Positions 33,993 through 45,151 of a stretch of 64,000 nucleotides of DNA are shown in pieces. The notes below the pieces were generated by a model that did not search any database, had not been told where the DNA came from, and saw only the letters and a program-made list of their open reading frames with translations. The stretch spans positions 1,252,048 to 1,316,047 of the forward strand of contig NZ_LMXH01000001.1 in assembly GCF_001541095.1 (NCBI RefSeq). Reading direction: 5' to 3'. The translations under genes were made by a program, and so were the position numbers. Every line of letters begins with the position of its first letter. The first letter of the stretch is position 1. This DNA comes from Paenibacillus sp. FJAT-26967 (GTDB lineage: Bacteria > Bacillota > Bacilli > Paenibacillales > NBRC-103111).

Positions 33993-34775
33993 ATGTCCTA
34001 TCAGGATTTTGCCTATACGTATGACCGGCTGATGGAAGACATGCCTTACGAGGCCTGGATATCTTTTGCCAAAAAAGCTTGGGCAGCGTATGGAATTCAG
34101 CCTGAAACCGTCGTGGATCTCGGCTGCGGAACGGGGAATATATCCATTCCGCTGGCGAGAGACGGCTACAAAGTAACCGGGATCGACCTCTCGGATGACA
34201 TGCTGGCTGTTGCGCAGCACAAGGCGGAGCGGCAGCGTGAGACAGGCCCGGGGATCCTGTGGCTCCAGCAGGATCTGCGGGACTGGGAACTTCCGCAGGA
34301 TCAAGGGGCGGATACCGTTGTTTCCTTCTGTGACTGTTTCAATTACCTGCTGGAGGAAGAAGATATCCTGCAAGCTTTTGAGCAGGCTTTTCAAGGACTC
34401 CGCAGCGGCGGGGTGTTTTTGTTTGATGTACACAGCCCTGCTCAATTCGCGGAGTATGCGGCTTTGCAGCCATTCGTATTCGATGAGGAAGATATCGCTT
34501 ACTTGTGGACGTGTGAACTGGATGAAGAGCGTACGGAGATCGAGCATGCCTTAACGATTTTTGTCCGGGAGAATTCTGCCGGGTCAGCGTCAGGCGAAGC
34601 TTTATTCCGCCGTATTGAGGAGACTCACCATCAGCGGGCGTACGATCCTCGGAGGATGCTGGATATGCTGGCTGCGGCAGGTTTTACCGATTTGCAGATT
34701 AGTGCGGATTTTGAATGGCAGGAGAAGTTGACTCCGGATTCGAGGAGACTTTTCTTTTCGGCCCGTAAACCCTAG
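33993..34775 (+). CDS. yqeM: YqeM-type class I SAM-dependent methyltransferase
   Basis: The product has 260 residues from the ATG at 33993. The SAM-binding motif I VVDLGCGTGNISIPLA (about residues 45-60), motif II GIDLSDDML and the N-terminal YQDFAYTYDRLM are typical of B. subtilis YqeM. The methylated substrate is unknown. It is the last gene of the rsfS-cvfB run; the leuS promoter and leader follow. Confidence 0.88.
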   Translation: MSYQDFAYTYDRLMEDMPYEAWISFAKKAWAAYGIQPETVVDLGCGTGNISIPLARDGYKVTGIDLSDDMLAVAQHKAERQRETGPGILWLQQDLRDWELPQDQGADTVVSFCDCFNYLLEEEDILQAFEQAFQGLRSGGVFLFDVHSPAQFAEYAALQPFVFDEEDIAYLWTCELDEERTEIEHALTIFVRENSAGSASGEALFRRIEETHHQRAYDPRRMLDMLAAAGFTDLQISADFEWQEKLTPDSRRLFFSARKP

Positions 34776-34796
34776 CACTCCGGTGTAGAGGGATAC

Positions 34797-34826
34797 TTGA
34801 CAAGATACGTACAAATTGCCTATAAT
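34797..34826 (+). promoter_or_regulatory. Sigma-A promoter of the leuS T-box transcript
   Basis: A perfect TTGACA (34797-34802) and a perfect TATAAT (34821-34826) are separated by 18 bases, just upstream of the T-box leader. Confidence 0.88.
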
Positions 34827-34839
34827 CATTACAAATTTG

Positions 34840-35165
34840 TATTCGTACCCGCTTTGAAGAGGACCAGTATTTTGCATGTATATCACAGAGAACCGGCGGA
34901 TGGTGTGAGCCGGTATATGCAGCAGAAGAACTCACCTTGGAGCCGGAAGGCGAACGGCAACTCCCACCAATGACCGAACTGGAAGCATGTCCTTACAGCG
35001 GCGGAAGAGAAGGCAGGGAGATGTCCAGTAACCGGACCGTTTAGCCCGCGTTAAGGGATCGAGTGAGCACAGGGCAAAGAATGCCCGGTGTTAACTAGGG
35101 TGGTACCACGGGAATATATAACCTCTCGTCCCTAGCCAATAGAGCTAGAGGCGGGAGGTTTTTTG
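34840..35165 (+). promoter_or_regulatory. T-box leader of leuS, leucine specifier CUC
   Basis: The leader has a stem I with the specifier loop GAACTCACC, where CTC at 34931-34933 is the likely codon read by tRNA-Leu. The T-box sequence AGGGTGGTACCACGG lies at 35096-35110. The terminator is formed by AACCTCTCG/CCCTAGC and GCTAG/GCGGGAGGTT with a T tract ending near 35164. Uncharged tRNA-Leu would stabilise the antiterminator and let leuS be transcribed. The order and motifs are those of classical T-boxes before aminoacyl-tRNA synthetase genes. Confidence 0.93.
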
Positions 35166-35195
35166 ATTGTCAATGAATGTCAGGAGGAACGGATT

Positions 35196-37643
35196 ATGGC
35201 TCAAGAGAAAGAACAACAAGGATACAATCCCCAGTTTATTGAACCGAAATGGCAGCAGTATTGGGACGCTAACAAGACGTATGAAACGAAGGATGAACCC
35301 GGCAAGCCGAAGTTTTATGCGTTGGATATGTTTCCTTATCCCTCCGGCGCAGGTCTTCATGTAGGGCATCCGGAAGGTTATACGGCTACGGATATCGTAT
35401 CCCGTTATAAGCGCATGCGCGGATTTAACGTCCTGCATCCGATGGGCTGGGATGCGTTTGGTCTTCCGGCTGAGCAGTATGCCTTGGATACAGGAAATGA
35501 CCCCCGTGATTTTACGAAGAAGAATATCGAGACGTTCCGCCGTCAAATCAAGTCATTCGGTTTCTCTTATGACTGGGACAGGGAAATTTCCACGACGGAT
35601 CCGGAGTATTACAAATGGACCCAGTGGATCTTTATTCAATTGTACAAAAAAGGCCTGGCCTATGTGGACGAAGTGCCGGTTAACTGGTGTCCGGCGCTTG
35701 GAACGGTTCTGGCGAACGAAGAAGTTATTGACGGATTAAGCGAGCGCGGCAGCCATCCGGTGATTCGTAAACCGATGCGTCAATGGGTGCTCAGAATTAC
35801 CGAGTATGCCGAGCGCCTGCTTGATGATCTGGAGGAACTGGACTGGTCCGAAAGCATTAAAGACATGCAGCGCAATTGGATCGGCAAATCCAAAGGCGCC
35901 GAAGTGACGTTCGGCATCGAAGGTCACGATGCAGATCAGTTGACCGTATTCACGACCCGCCCGGACACGCTGTTCGGAGCTACTTATTGCGTACTGGCTC
36001 CTGAGCATGAGCTTGTCTCCCGCATTACGACTTCCGCTCAGGAAGCCGAAGTAAAAGCGTATCAGGAGAAAGCCTCCCACAAGAGTGACCTGGAGCGTAC
36101 GGATCTGGCTAAAGAAAAGAGCGGCGTCTTTACAGGAGCTTACGCGATTAACCCTGTTAACGGTCAGAAGCTGCCGATCTGGATTGCCGACTATGTGCTT
36201 GCGGGATACGGAACCGGGGCCATTATGGCCGTTCCGGGACATGACGTGCGCGACTGGGAATTCGCCAAGCAGTACGGACTGCCGATCATAGAAGTTGTCC
36301 AGGGCGGCAATGTAGATGAAGCCGCATACGACGGCGAAGGGATTCATGTGAATTCCGGCTTTATCGACGGACTGGGCAAAGAAGAAGGCATTTCACAAAT
36401 GATTGCCTGGCTCGAAGAGCATGGCAAAGGCAAGGGCAAAGTAACTTACCGTCTTCGTGATTGGCTCTTTAGCCGCCAGCGTTACTGGGGCGAGCCGATT
36501 CCAATCCTTCATCTGGAGGATGGCACGATGAAGACCGTTCCGGAAGACCAGCTTCCGCTGCTGCTTCCCGAAATGGACAACATCAAACCGTCCGGCACCG
36601 GAGAATCTCCGCTCGCTAACGCAACGGATTGGGTGAACACCATTGACCCTGAGACAGGTATGAAAGCACGCCGCGAGACGAATACCATGCCTCAATGGGC
36701 CGGAAGCTGCTGGTACTACCTGCGCTTTATTGATCCGCGTAACGATGAAGCTATCTGTTCACCCGACAAGCTGAAAGAGTGGCTCCCGGTTGATCTTTAC
36801 ATCGGCGGCGCGGAACATGCGGTTCTTCATTTGCTTTATGCGCGCTTCTGGCACAAAGTTTTGTATGACATCGGTGTAGTCACGACCAAAGAGCCTTTCC
36901 ACAAGCTGGTTAACCAAGGAATGATCCTCGGGGAGAACATGGAGAAAATGTCCAAATCGCGCGGGAATGTCATCAACCCCGACGTGATTGTGAATGAATA
37001 CGGCGCGGATACACTGCGTTTGTATGAAATGTTCATGGGTCCTCTGGAAGCTACGAAACCGTGGAATGCAAACGGGGTGGAAGGTTCTTACCGTTTCCTT
37101 AACCGGGTATGGCGCCTGTTCGTCGATGAGAATGGAGCGGTAAACGGCAAAATCTCGAGTGATGACAACGCATGTGCAGATGCCTTCAAGAAGACGTGGC
37201 ACCGCACGATTAAGAAAGTCACGGAAGACTATGAAGCCCTTCGTTTCAATACCGCCATCAGCCAGATGATGATTTTTGTAAACGAAGCTTATAAGACGGA
37301 ACACCTGCCGGTTGCCGCCATGAAGCAGTTTGTGCAGCTGCTTTCCCCGATGGCTCCCCATATTGCGGAAGAGCTGTGGGCCAAACTCGGAGGCACCGAA
37401 TCTATTACTTATGAAGCCTGGCCGGTGTATGAAGAGGCGTGGACCGTGGATGACGAGGTGGAAATTGTTGTTCAGGTCAACGGCAAAATCGCCGATCGCG
37501 TTAAGGTTTCCAAAGATTTGGATGAAGCCGGCATGCAGGAGCTTGCGTTTGGTCTGGACAAAGTGAAAGAACTGAGCGCAGGCAAGACAGTCCGCAAAGT
37601 GATCGCGGTTAAAGGCAAGCTGGTTAACATTGTTGTCGGTTAG
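35196..37643 (+). CDS. leuS: Leucyl-tRNA synthetase
   Basis: The class I synthetase has 815 residues. [17 protein letters not shown] holds the HIGH motif (HVGH), and [11 protein letters not shown] holds KMSKS. The editing domain sits between them (about 220-415; [12 protein letters not shown]). The start is ATG 35196 after CAGGAGG; an upstream in-frame codon at 35163 lies in the terminator and is rejected. The gene is controlled by the T-box upstream and is followed by a convergent comER gene. Confidence 0.97.
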   Translation: MAQEKEQQGYNPQFIEPKWQQYWDANKTYETKDEPGKPKFYALDMFPYPSGAGLHVGHPEGYTATDIVSRYKRMRGFNVLHPMGWDAFGLPAEQYALDTGNDPRDFTKKNIETFRRQIKSFGFSYDWDREISTTDPEYYKWTQWIFIQLYKKGLAYVDEVPVNWCPALGTVLANEEVIDGLSERGSHPVIRKPMRQWVLRITEYAERLLDDLEELDWSESIKDMQRNWIGKSKGAEVTFGIEGHDADQLTVFTTRPDTLFGATYCVLAPEHELVSRITTSAQEAEVKAYQEKASHKSDLERTDLAKEKSGVFTGAYAINPVNGQKLPIWIADYVLAGYGTGAIMAVPGHDVRDWEFAKQYGLPIIEVVQGGNVDEAAYDGEGIHVNSGFIDGLGKEEGISQMIAWLEEHGKGKGKVTYRLRDWLFSRQRYWGEPIPILHLEDGTMKTVPEDQLPLLLPEMDNIKPSGTGESPLANATDWVNTIDPETGMKARRETNTMPQWAGSCWYYLRFIDPRNDEAICSPDKLKEWLPVDLYIGGAEHAVLHLLYARFWHKVLYDIGVVTTKEPFHKLVNQGMILGENMEKMSKSRGNVINPDVIVNEYGADTLRLYEMFMGPLEATKPWNANGVEGSYRFLNRVWRLFVDENGAVNGKISSDDNACADAFKKTWHRTIKKVTEDYEALRFNTAISQMMIFVNEAYKTEHLPVAAMKQFVQLLSPMAPHIAEELWAKLGGTESITYEAWPVYEEAWTVDDEVEIVVQVNGKIADRVKVSKDLDEAGMQELAFGLDKVKELSAGKTVRKVIAVKGKLVNIVVG

Positions 37644-37678
37644 TCGGTGTCTGAAACAGTAACATCGATAGAGAAAGT

Positions 37679-37717
37679 AAAAAAAACCGTGTTGATTTCG
37701 GGACGAAATCGGGACGG
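37679..37717 (-). terminator. Candidate terminator for the comER transcript
   Basis: On the minus strand GATTTCG and CGAAATC (37710-37694) form a seven-pair core, extended by CCGT/ACGG after an internal loop, and eight T residues follow (positions 37687-37680). It lies about 180 bases beyond the comER stop. Confidence 0.55.
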
Positions 37718-37742
37718 GATGCATAAATCCGGGCAGCTCAAA

Positions 37743-37791
37743 GCGGCGTACAAACAGCAAACCCTGACTCAGGTAAACTGCTGTACGCCGC
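37743..37791 (+). terminator. Long inverted repeat after leuS, possible terminator
   Basis: GCGGCGTAC (37743-37751) pairs perfectly with GTACGCCGC (37783-37791), and AGC/GCT inside extends the stem. A T run (TTTTT at 37806-37810) follows only after 14 bases, so termination efficiency is uncertain. Confidence 0.4.
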
Positions 37792-37898
37792 CGTAAGGCC
37801 CGTTGTTTTTAAAACCCTCCACTCATACTCTTAATTATATTCTTGCAGGAATTCCGCTGCTATCTTTCGACCTCTATTATCCGCTGTCGCTTGAATCC

Positions 37899-38726
37899 TT
37901 ACCTCTTCGTTGCAAAGACAGACTCCACTTTTTCCAAATCTTCTTCATATTTTGCATGTGTGATCTGGATCAGCCGGTTAAACATGCCGTCCAAATCATG
38001 ATCCATCAAACGCAATCCTTCCGCTGTAATCCCTCCGGGAACACATACTCTTTTCTGCAAAGTAACAGGATTAAAACCTCCGGTCGTAAGCAGTTTACCC
38101 GTACCCAGTGTCATTTCCGCGGCCAGTATATTAGCTTCCTCCCGCGATATCCCGGTTTCTTGAACGGCCGCATCTACATACTTTTGCAAAAAGAAAGCCA
38201 GAAACGCCGGCCCGCAGCTCGACAAATCGGAGCTTATTCTTGTATGCGCTTCGGACACCCGCACTGGTGTGGAAATATGAGTAAGTAAATTTTCTATCCA
38301 TTCTTTATCTTCCGGATGCATACGCTCTCCGTGAATGCAAAGCGAAGAACCTGTCAGCACATAATTAGTAATGCTCGGTATGACCTTGGTTACTTTGCAG
38401 GGAAGCTGGCTCTCCAGATGCCTGAGAAGCACAGAACTGGTGATGGACACCAGGATTTGCGAGGGCTTCAGAACGGGGCGGATCTCGTCGATCACACGCT
38501 TATAATCAAGCGGTTTTACGCAGAGAAAAAGTACATCGCTGCCGCCGGCAACTTCCGGGTTGTCAGAGGCTGCAACCAGTCCCGCGTACGTTTCCGCCAA
38601 CCTTTTTACTTTACCGGGGGTGCGGTTTGCGGCGCAGATTTGCTCAGGATTGAGTGCTCCCGAATGGATGAGCGCTTCGATAAGAATACTCCCCATGCTG
38701 CCCGTACCGATAAATCCCGCTTTCAT
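37899..38726 (-). CDS. comER: ComER, ProC-family late competence protein
   Basis: The product has 275 residues of the pyrroline-5-carboxylate reductase fold. The nucleotide-binding loop GFIGTGSMG is at residues 4-12, followed by RTPGKV and the P5CR-like end with CVPGGITAEGLRLM. ComER is divergent from comEA in B. subtilis, as here. AAAAGGAGGG precedes ATG 38726; upstream in-frame codons lack a ribosome site. Its role in competence is uncertain; in B. cereus and B. subtilis it also affects biofilm and sporulation. Confidence 0.9.
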   Translation of the reverse strand: MKAGFIGTGSMGSILIEALIHSGALNPEQICAANRTPGKVKRLAETYAGLVAASDNPEVAGGSDVLFLCVKPLDYKRVIDEIRPVLKPSQILVSITSSVLLRHLESQLPCKVTKVIPSITNYVLTGSSLCIHGERMHPEDKEWIENLLTHISTPVRVSEAHTRISSDLSSCGPAFLAFFLQKYVDAAVQETGISREEANILAAEMTLGTGKLLTTGGFNPVTLQKRVCVPGGITAEGLRLMDHDLDGMFNRLIQITHAKYEEDLEKVESVFATKR

Positions 38727-39021
38727 CGACAACCCTCCTTTTAGATTAGCCTGACCTATGCAGGAACGGGGCTCTGCCCCTCTTGCTTGCAACGCTTATG
38801 GCACCTAGTAAGGGATAGGCCTGCTGGCGTAAAGAACGGCACAGAGCTATCTTAAACGTTCATTCCCTAAGAACAGGAAGACGTTTCTTAACGGTATGAG
38901 TATTGGGGCGCAAATATGCTTAATTTGTTTTTAAAAGTATTCCATTACCATGTTTTCCGGTGTTCTGTACTCGGATGGCTTTCATGGGCTCTAGATCGAT
39001 AACGAAACAGGAGGAACAAAG

Positions 39022-39732
39022 ATGAATTGGAATTTTAAAATGAAAATAGGCCCGTTGTCGGCTCTGGCAGCTGTCGTTCTCGGTCTCGCGATCTGGGTGT
39101 CGGCCGGCAGGGGGGAGAAGATACCCGCTGGATTTACGTCTTTGCATGGACAGATGGAAGAGGCCATGCTTCAAGCGGCAGGTGCATCTTCTACAACTAA
39201 GCCGGGTATAATCGGAGGTTCCGGCAGCCCGGATGTTCCCGGTCAGGCAGCCGTTAAAGGCGGTGCAGAATCAGGCGCAGCAAAAGAGGCGGCTAGTAGC
39301 GGGAACGAAAGCGGCAGGAGTGACATTAGAGCGGAATCGGCAATGACGCCGTCGCCGTTGCCGGCCGGAGGCAATCCGCGGAACGCTCCGGTAGGCGGCA
39401 ATCCTGAGAATGCTGTACCGGGTTCGGTAGAGACGAGTCCTATCGTATCCAGTACAGCCGCGCCCGCAGAGGGGACAGAATCAGGCGAGAGCGGTAAAAT
39501 TAGCGGTCAAGGAAAAGCGGACGGTGATCAGCCTAAAGTGGATATCAATCACGGCGGACTAGAGGAACTCATGAAGCTGCCCGGGGTAGGTCCAAGTAAG
39601 GCTAAAGCTATCATCACTTACCGTGAGCAGCACGGCAAATTCAAGCGGATTGACCAGCTTCTTCAGGTAAAAGGGATCGGAGATAAAATGCTCGCCAAAA
39701 TGAAACCGTATATAATGCTGGGTGCACCATAA
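39022..39732 (+). CDS. comEA: Competence protein ComEA (DNA receptor)
   Basis: The product has 236 residues. A membrane anchor (about residues 11-27) is followed by an unusually long linker rich in Gly, Ser, Pro and Ala (about 55-170). Then comes the tandem helix-hairpin-helix DNA-binding domain starting near residue 172: INHGGLEELMKLPGVGPSKA and QLLQVKGIGDKMLAKMKPY. ComEA binds incoming DNA at the outer face of the membrane. The linker carries two short repeats around GGNPRNA and GGNPENA. It is transcribed away from comER; the 295-base gap between them should contain both promoters. Confidence 0.92.
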   Translation: MNWNFKMKIGPLSALAAVVLGLAIWVSAGRGEKIPAGFTSLHGQMEEAMLQAAGASSTTKPGIIGGSGSPDVPGQAAVKGGAESGAAKEAASSGNESGRSDIRAESAMTPSPLPAGGNPRNAPVGGNPENAVPGSVETSPIVSSTAAPAEGTESGESGKISGQGKADGDQPKVDINHGGLEELMKLPGVGPSKAKAIITYREQHGKFKRIDQLLQVKGIGDKMLAKMKPYIMLGAP

Positions 39733-39811
39733 TTATTTCCGTTTAAACACATCTGTTTAGAAGGAATTTAGTAATCTTTCTTTCATTTTATTAGAAAATG
39801 TGAGAAAATAG

Positions 39812-41158
<1,347 letters not shown>

Positions 41159-41167
41159 GTGAAGACG

Positions 41168-41680
41168 ATGACCGGGCGCAAAGATTGGGACACTTACTTC
41201 ATGGATATTGCTTACATGGCATCAACGCGTTCACAGTGCAGCCGCCGACGGGTCGGAACCGTTTTGGTTCAAGGGAAGAAGCTTCTGGGTACCGCTTACA
41301 ACGGAGCTCCTATGGGGGTTCCGGACTGTTCGGAGGAAGGCTGTATGCTGGTGGAAGAATTCGAGCTTCAGGTCATCGACGGCAAGGAGGAGATGATCCG
41401 CAAGCAGCGCTGTATCCGGACCATTCATGCGGAGCAGAATCTGCTGCTGTTTACAGACCGTGAGGACCGTGAAGGGTCGAGTGTATATGTAACGGATCAG
41501 CCTTGCTGGACCTGCTCGAACATGCTGGCCAACAGCGGGGTACAAGAAATCATATACCATCGCCCTTATCCTAAAGATAGTGAGAAAGTCCAGGCACTAA
41601 TGGCGGCCAGAGGAATTATCTTCCGGCAAATGGACCATTATGAGCCTCCTAGAGGTACGGATCACAGAGTGGTCAATTAA
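41168..41680 (+). CDS. comEB: ComEB, dCMP deaminase-like protein
   Basis: This 170-residue cytidine/dCMP deaminase-fold protein carries the zinc motifs HAEQN and PCWTCSNML and an upstream C-S-R-R-R-V-G-T-V-L substrate strand. In B. subtilis comEB lies between comEA and comEC and is needed for DNA-receptor localisation rather than for uptake itself. ATG 41168 is chosen because AGGTGA is five bases before it; a GTG at 41159 abuts the previous stop. A strong terminator separates it from comEC. Confidence 0.92.
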   Translation: MTGRKDWDTYFMDIAYMASTRSQCSRRRVGTVLVQGKKLLGTAYNGAPMGVPDCSEEGCMLVEEFELQVIDGKEEMIRKQRCIRTIHAEQNLLLFTDREDREGSSVYVTDQPCWTCSNMLANSGVQEIIYHRPYPKDSEKVQALMAARGIIFRQMDHYEPPRGTDHRVVN

Positions 41681-41706
41681 TGAGATTGTATAAATGGCGT
41701 GAGGAA

Positions 41707-41746
41707 GAACCTCCGCTGCTCTTACAGAGCAGCGGAGGTTCTTTCG
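41707..41746 (+). terminator. Strong hairpin terminator between comEB and comEC
   Basis: GAACCTCCGCTGCTC (41707-41721) pairs perfectly with GAGCAGCGGAGGTTC (41727-41741) around TTACA, followed by TTTCG. The fifteen-pair stem is long but the U tract is short, so it may reduce rather than abolish read-through into comEC. Confidence 0.7.
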
Positions 41747-41881
41747 TTGCCGGGGGTGGGGAATCTATTAAAGGCAAACGCAGCATCGACTCATCGGGCA
41801 ACCGCTGCCCTACAGCATTTGATGGATTATGATGCAGCAATGTTTAAGAGATTACTAAACTCCATAGAGGGGATAGATTCA

Positions 41882-44881
41882 ATGGTATGGACTAGTAAAG
41901 ACGGCGTATGGGTCGCCGTCCTATGGGTGCTCGGCTACGCAGCGGCGATGCAGTGGCAATGGCCGCTGCTGACGATCTGGGCCGGCATAGCGTGCGCTGC
42001 TGCGGCGCTGGCGGTGCTGGTGCTGCGCCTGCCGCAGCACCGCCTGATTGCCGCGGCGCTCATCGCCGCCGCGGCCTGCTGCTATTACGCCGACACCGAC
42101 CGGCGTAATGTGACGGCGCTGCCCGCCGCTGCTGCCGCTGCCGTGAGCGGCAGCGAAGTGACCGTGGCGGGCACGCTTGTGACCCCTGTCGCCGTCGATG
42201 GCGACAGGGCTTCCTTCCAGCTGCGAGTTTCGCAGATGGAAGGAGCCGCCGCGGAGACTCCTCCGGGTGAGCGCATGCAGGTGAACCTGCGCCTGCTGAG
42301 CCCGGAGGAGCAGACCGCCGCCGCATCCTGGCGGAGGGGGGACCGGCTCTCGCTGCGGGGCGTGGTGCAGGAGCCGGCCGCCGCGCGCAATTTCGGCGGA
42401 TTCGATTACCGCCGTTATCTGCGGCAGCAAGAGATTCATTGGCTGCTAACCGCCAAGGGGACGGAGCAGGTGAATCATACTCCCCCCGCGGCATTATACG
42501 CGGGAGGAGGCATGCAGCAGCTAAGCGACCGGCTGCTGCGGGGCTCGGACGAGCTGCGCTCGTTTCTTGGCGGCCGGATCGATATGCTTTTCACCGCGGC
42601 TCATGCCGGATTTATGAAAAGCATGCTGATCGGACTCACGGATGATATGGACCCGGACCGCTACGTGCAGTTCTCGAACCTCGGCCTCACGCACATATTG
42701 GCCATCTCCGGGCTTAATGTGGCTGTTTTTATCGGTGTGCTGATCTGGATTTTGAAACGGCTGGGCCTCGCCAAAGAAACTTACCTGCTGATTACCGCAC
42801 TTTTGCTGCCCTTTTATATTTTAATTACAGGTGCCTCGCCGTCTATCGTAAGGGCAGGACTCATGACCATGATCGGACTGTTTGCAGTCCGCAAAAACCG
42901 TGAGAAGGATGTCCTTCAAATTGCGTGTCTGGTCGGTTGGGCATTGCTGCTATGGAATCCGTATTATCTTCTCGATGTCAGCTTCCAGCTTTCGTTCCTG
43001 GTTACACTCGGTTTGATTGTCGGTGTTCCCCGCGTTACTCTTCTTCTCCCCGTAAAAAATGCGCTGCTCCGTAACACGCTGGCCATCACAATCGTATCCC
43101 AGCTTGCTTCTTTTCCAGTATCCATTTACTACTTCAATCAGTTTTCTTTGCTTTCTTGGCTGGCCAATGCCGTACTGGTGCCCGTTTTCAGCCTTGTTAT
43201 TTTTCCGGCCGGTCTGATCGCGATGATCACTGGACTTCTGTTCGCGCCTGCAGGACGCACGGTCGCTTGGGTTACCGAACGAGTGAATGAAATGGTATTT
43301 GGAGTTGTGCAGTGGCTGGATCAGTGGGAGGGGTTTCAGACCATCTGGCCGTCCCCGTCTCTTTTATGGATGTTGATGTATTTTTCTCTTCTGGCTCTGC
43401 TGTGCTTATCGCTTCAGAAATATTTGAAAATGCGGGATGAAGGCTCAGGCGCGGGTCCTATGCTTCATATTCCCGTTAACAATCAAAGCCCTGGCCTGTC
43501 ACCTTCATTGGCAATGGTAATCCGTGAAGATTCAAGACATGGAACTGCTGCCGGAGCCCTGTCCGCCGCTAGACCTGCTCATGAAGGTAATTTCATACGT
43601 GCATCATCTTTGAAATCCGGCTTTTTCTCTGATGTTTCTACGAGTGAATCGGAGTATTTGGCCGGAGATTCGGAGCTGAAGGGGATTAGGCACAGCCGCT
43701 GCTTTTTACATGACAAGCCGTTCGTTGTATATTTAAACAGAAGCTTTAAGAATGGGTTCGGAATCCGAAAGTATGCCGCAGTTTCCGCCATCTTGGCTTT
43801 ATGCTGGCTGGCTTTACTTTTCTACGGATACACACCGGACCGCTGGGACCGGACCGCCTATGTGGATATGATTGATGTGGGACAGGGCGACAGTATTCTG
43901 ATCCGGTCTCCCGAGCGTAAGTTTATACTGGTGGATGGCGGCGGGACAGTTACGTTTGGCAAAGGCGGTGAGGAATGGAAGCAGCGCAGGGACCCGTTCG
44001 AGGTTGGCAAGAAGCTTCTGGTGCCTCTTCTCAAAAAACGCGGGGTGCATCAACTGGATGCCGTTATTCTCACGCATGCCGACCAGGACCACAGCGGAGG
44101 ACTTCAAGCGGTGCTGGATGGGATTCCTGTAAAACAATTTATTTTCAATGGCACTTACAAACATAACGGGCAGATAGAAAAGCTTTATCGATCTGCTATG
44201 GATAAGAATATTCCGCTCTTGGCGGCATCCTACGGTAAAAGTCTGCAAATCGGCCACGATACCCGGATCGATTTTCTTTCTCCGAATTTTTCTCCATACA
44301 TAGAACAACCAAGAGATACGAATGAAACGCATGTGCAGAAGGAACCGGATACGGCGGGGAAAGAGCTTGCCGATTCCTCTTTTCAAGATTTACGGGAAGA
44401 CTCAAAAGAAAGCGTTCTTTTGTCCAGTGAGCAGAATGGATATTCTGTCGCATTTCTTATGACGATACTGGGCACTCGCTGGTTATTTACCGGTGATATG
44501 GAGCTGGATGCAGAACGAAGTGTATTGGATTCTCTTCAGAATCATACAAAAAAATATGTACAGTCTGCGCCGGCCGGTTCTTCTTCGGCAGATATAGGGA
44601 AGACTGCGCCTATAGATGTTCTGAAAGTTGCTCATCACGGAAGCAAGACATCAACCAGCGAGCAGTGGCTTGAGTACTGGAATCCGCGATGGGCCATCAT
44701 TTCAGCAGGAGTCAATAACAGATACAAGCACCCGTCTGAGGATGTTATGAATAGACTTGAACAGCATGGGATAGCAGCGTACCGCACAGATCTTTCCGGG
44801 GAAATTCAGCTGATTATCCGAAAAAACGAAATATTTGCCCGTACCAAGTTTGCGCGGGATCCGATACCTGTTTTTCCATAG
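41882..44881 (+). CDS. comEC: ComEC/Rec2 DNA-uptake channel protein
   Basis: The product has 999 residues when started at ATG 41882, which follows AGAGGGG by eight bases. The N-terminal DUF4131 part (to about residue 230) is encoded by very GC-rich, Ala-rich sequence. The competence membrane domain follows (HILAISGLNVAVF, PSIVRAGLM). A metallo-beta-lactamase-like domain with THADQDHSGG (about 731-740) and VAHHGSKTS (about 917-925) is at the C-terminus. ComEC carries single-stranded DNA across the membrane. An insertion of about 110 polar residues (roughly 520-630) lies between the membrane part and the nuclease-like domain. Confidence 0.93.
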   Translation: MVWTSKDGVWVAVLWVLGYAAAMQWQWPLLTIWAGIACAAAALAVLVLRLPQHRLIAAALIAAAACCYYADTDRRNVTALPAAAAAAVSGSEVTVAGTLVTPVAVDGDRASFQLRVSQMEGAAAETPPGERMQVNLRLLSPEEQTAAASWRRGDRLSLRGVVQEPAAARNFGGFDYRRYLRQQEIHWLLTAKGTEQVNHTPPAALYAGGGMQQLSDRLLRGSDELRSFLGGRIDMLFTAAHAGFMKSMLIGLTDDMDPDRYVQFSNLGLTHILAISGLNVAVFIGVLIWILKRLGLAKETYLLITALLLPFYILITGASPSIVRAGLMTMIGLFAVRKNREKDVLQIACLVGWALLLWNPYYLLDVSFQLSFLVTLGLIVGVPRVTLLLPVKNALLRNTLAITIVSQLASFPVSIYYFNQFSLLSWLANAVLVPVFSLVIFPAGLIAMITGLLFAPAGRTVAWVTERVNEMVFGVVQWLDQWEGFQTIWPSPSLLWMLMYFSLLALLCLSLQKYLKMRDEGSGAGPMLHIPVNNQSPGLSPSLAMVIREDSRHGTAAGALSAARPAHEGNFIRASSLKSGFFSDVSTSESEYLAGDSELKGIRHSRCFLHDKPFVVYLNRSFKNGFGIRKYAAVSAILALCWLALLFYGYTPDRWDRTAYVDMIDVGQGDSILIRSPERKFILVDGGGTVTFGKGGEEWKQRRDPFEVGKKLLVPLLKKRGVHQLDAVILTHADQDHSGGLQAVLDGIPVKQFIFNGTYKHNGQIEKLYRSAMDKNIPLLAASYGKSLQIGHDTRIDFLSPNFSPYIEQPRDTNETHVQKEPDTAGKELADSSFQDLREDSKESVLLSSEQNGYSVAFLMTILGTRWLFTGDMELDAERSVLDSLQNHTKKYVQSAPAGSSSADIGKTAPIDVLKVAHHGSKTSTSEQWLEYWNPRWAIISAGVNNRYKHPSEDVMNRLEQHGIAAYRTDLSGEIQLIIRKNEIFARTKFARDPIPVFP

Positions 44882-45096
44882 GGATGCTTGTTCTTGTGAA
44901 ATAGTTTTGAAATAATACTCTGTTACACTTAAATAAGTAATGTTTATTTGAACACCGTACTAACGGAAGAGAGGCAGGACAGGAGAATAGTTTTCTCTGA
45001 CATTTCCCATTATGTAAATTTTCTCCGGTTTAAGTATACCTGTAGTCTCTTTTTTGATATCCTATTAGAATGAAAGTCCTAAATTTATGTATATGT

Positions 45097-45123
45097 TGCA
45101 ACATTCATGAATATAAAACCGTC
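45097..45123 (+). promoter_or_regulatory. Candidate autoregulated ECF-type promoter
   Basis: TGCAAC (45097-45102) and CGTC (45120-45123) are separated by 17 bases. This fits the -35 AAC and -10 CGTC pattern used by ECF sigma factors on their own promoters. It lies 29 bases before the GTG of the ECF sigma gene, in a gap with no other good promoter. Confidence 0.6.
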
Positions 45124-45151
45124 TGTATAGTTGCAGGAGAGGGGGATTCTT

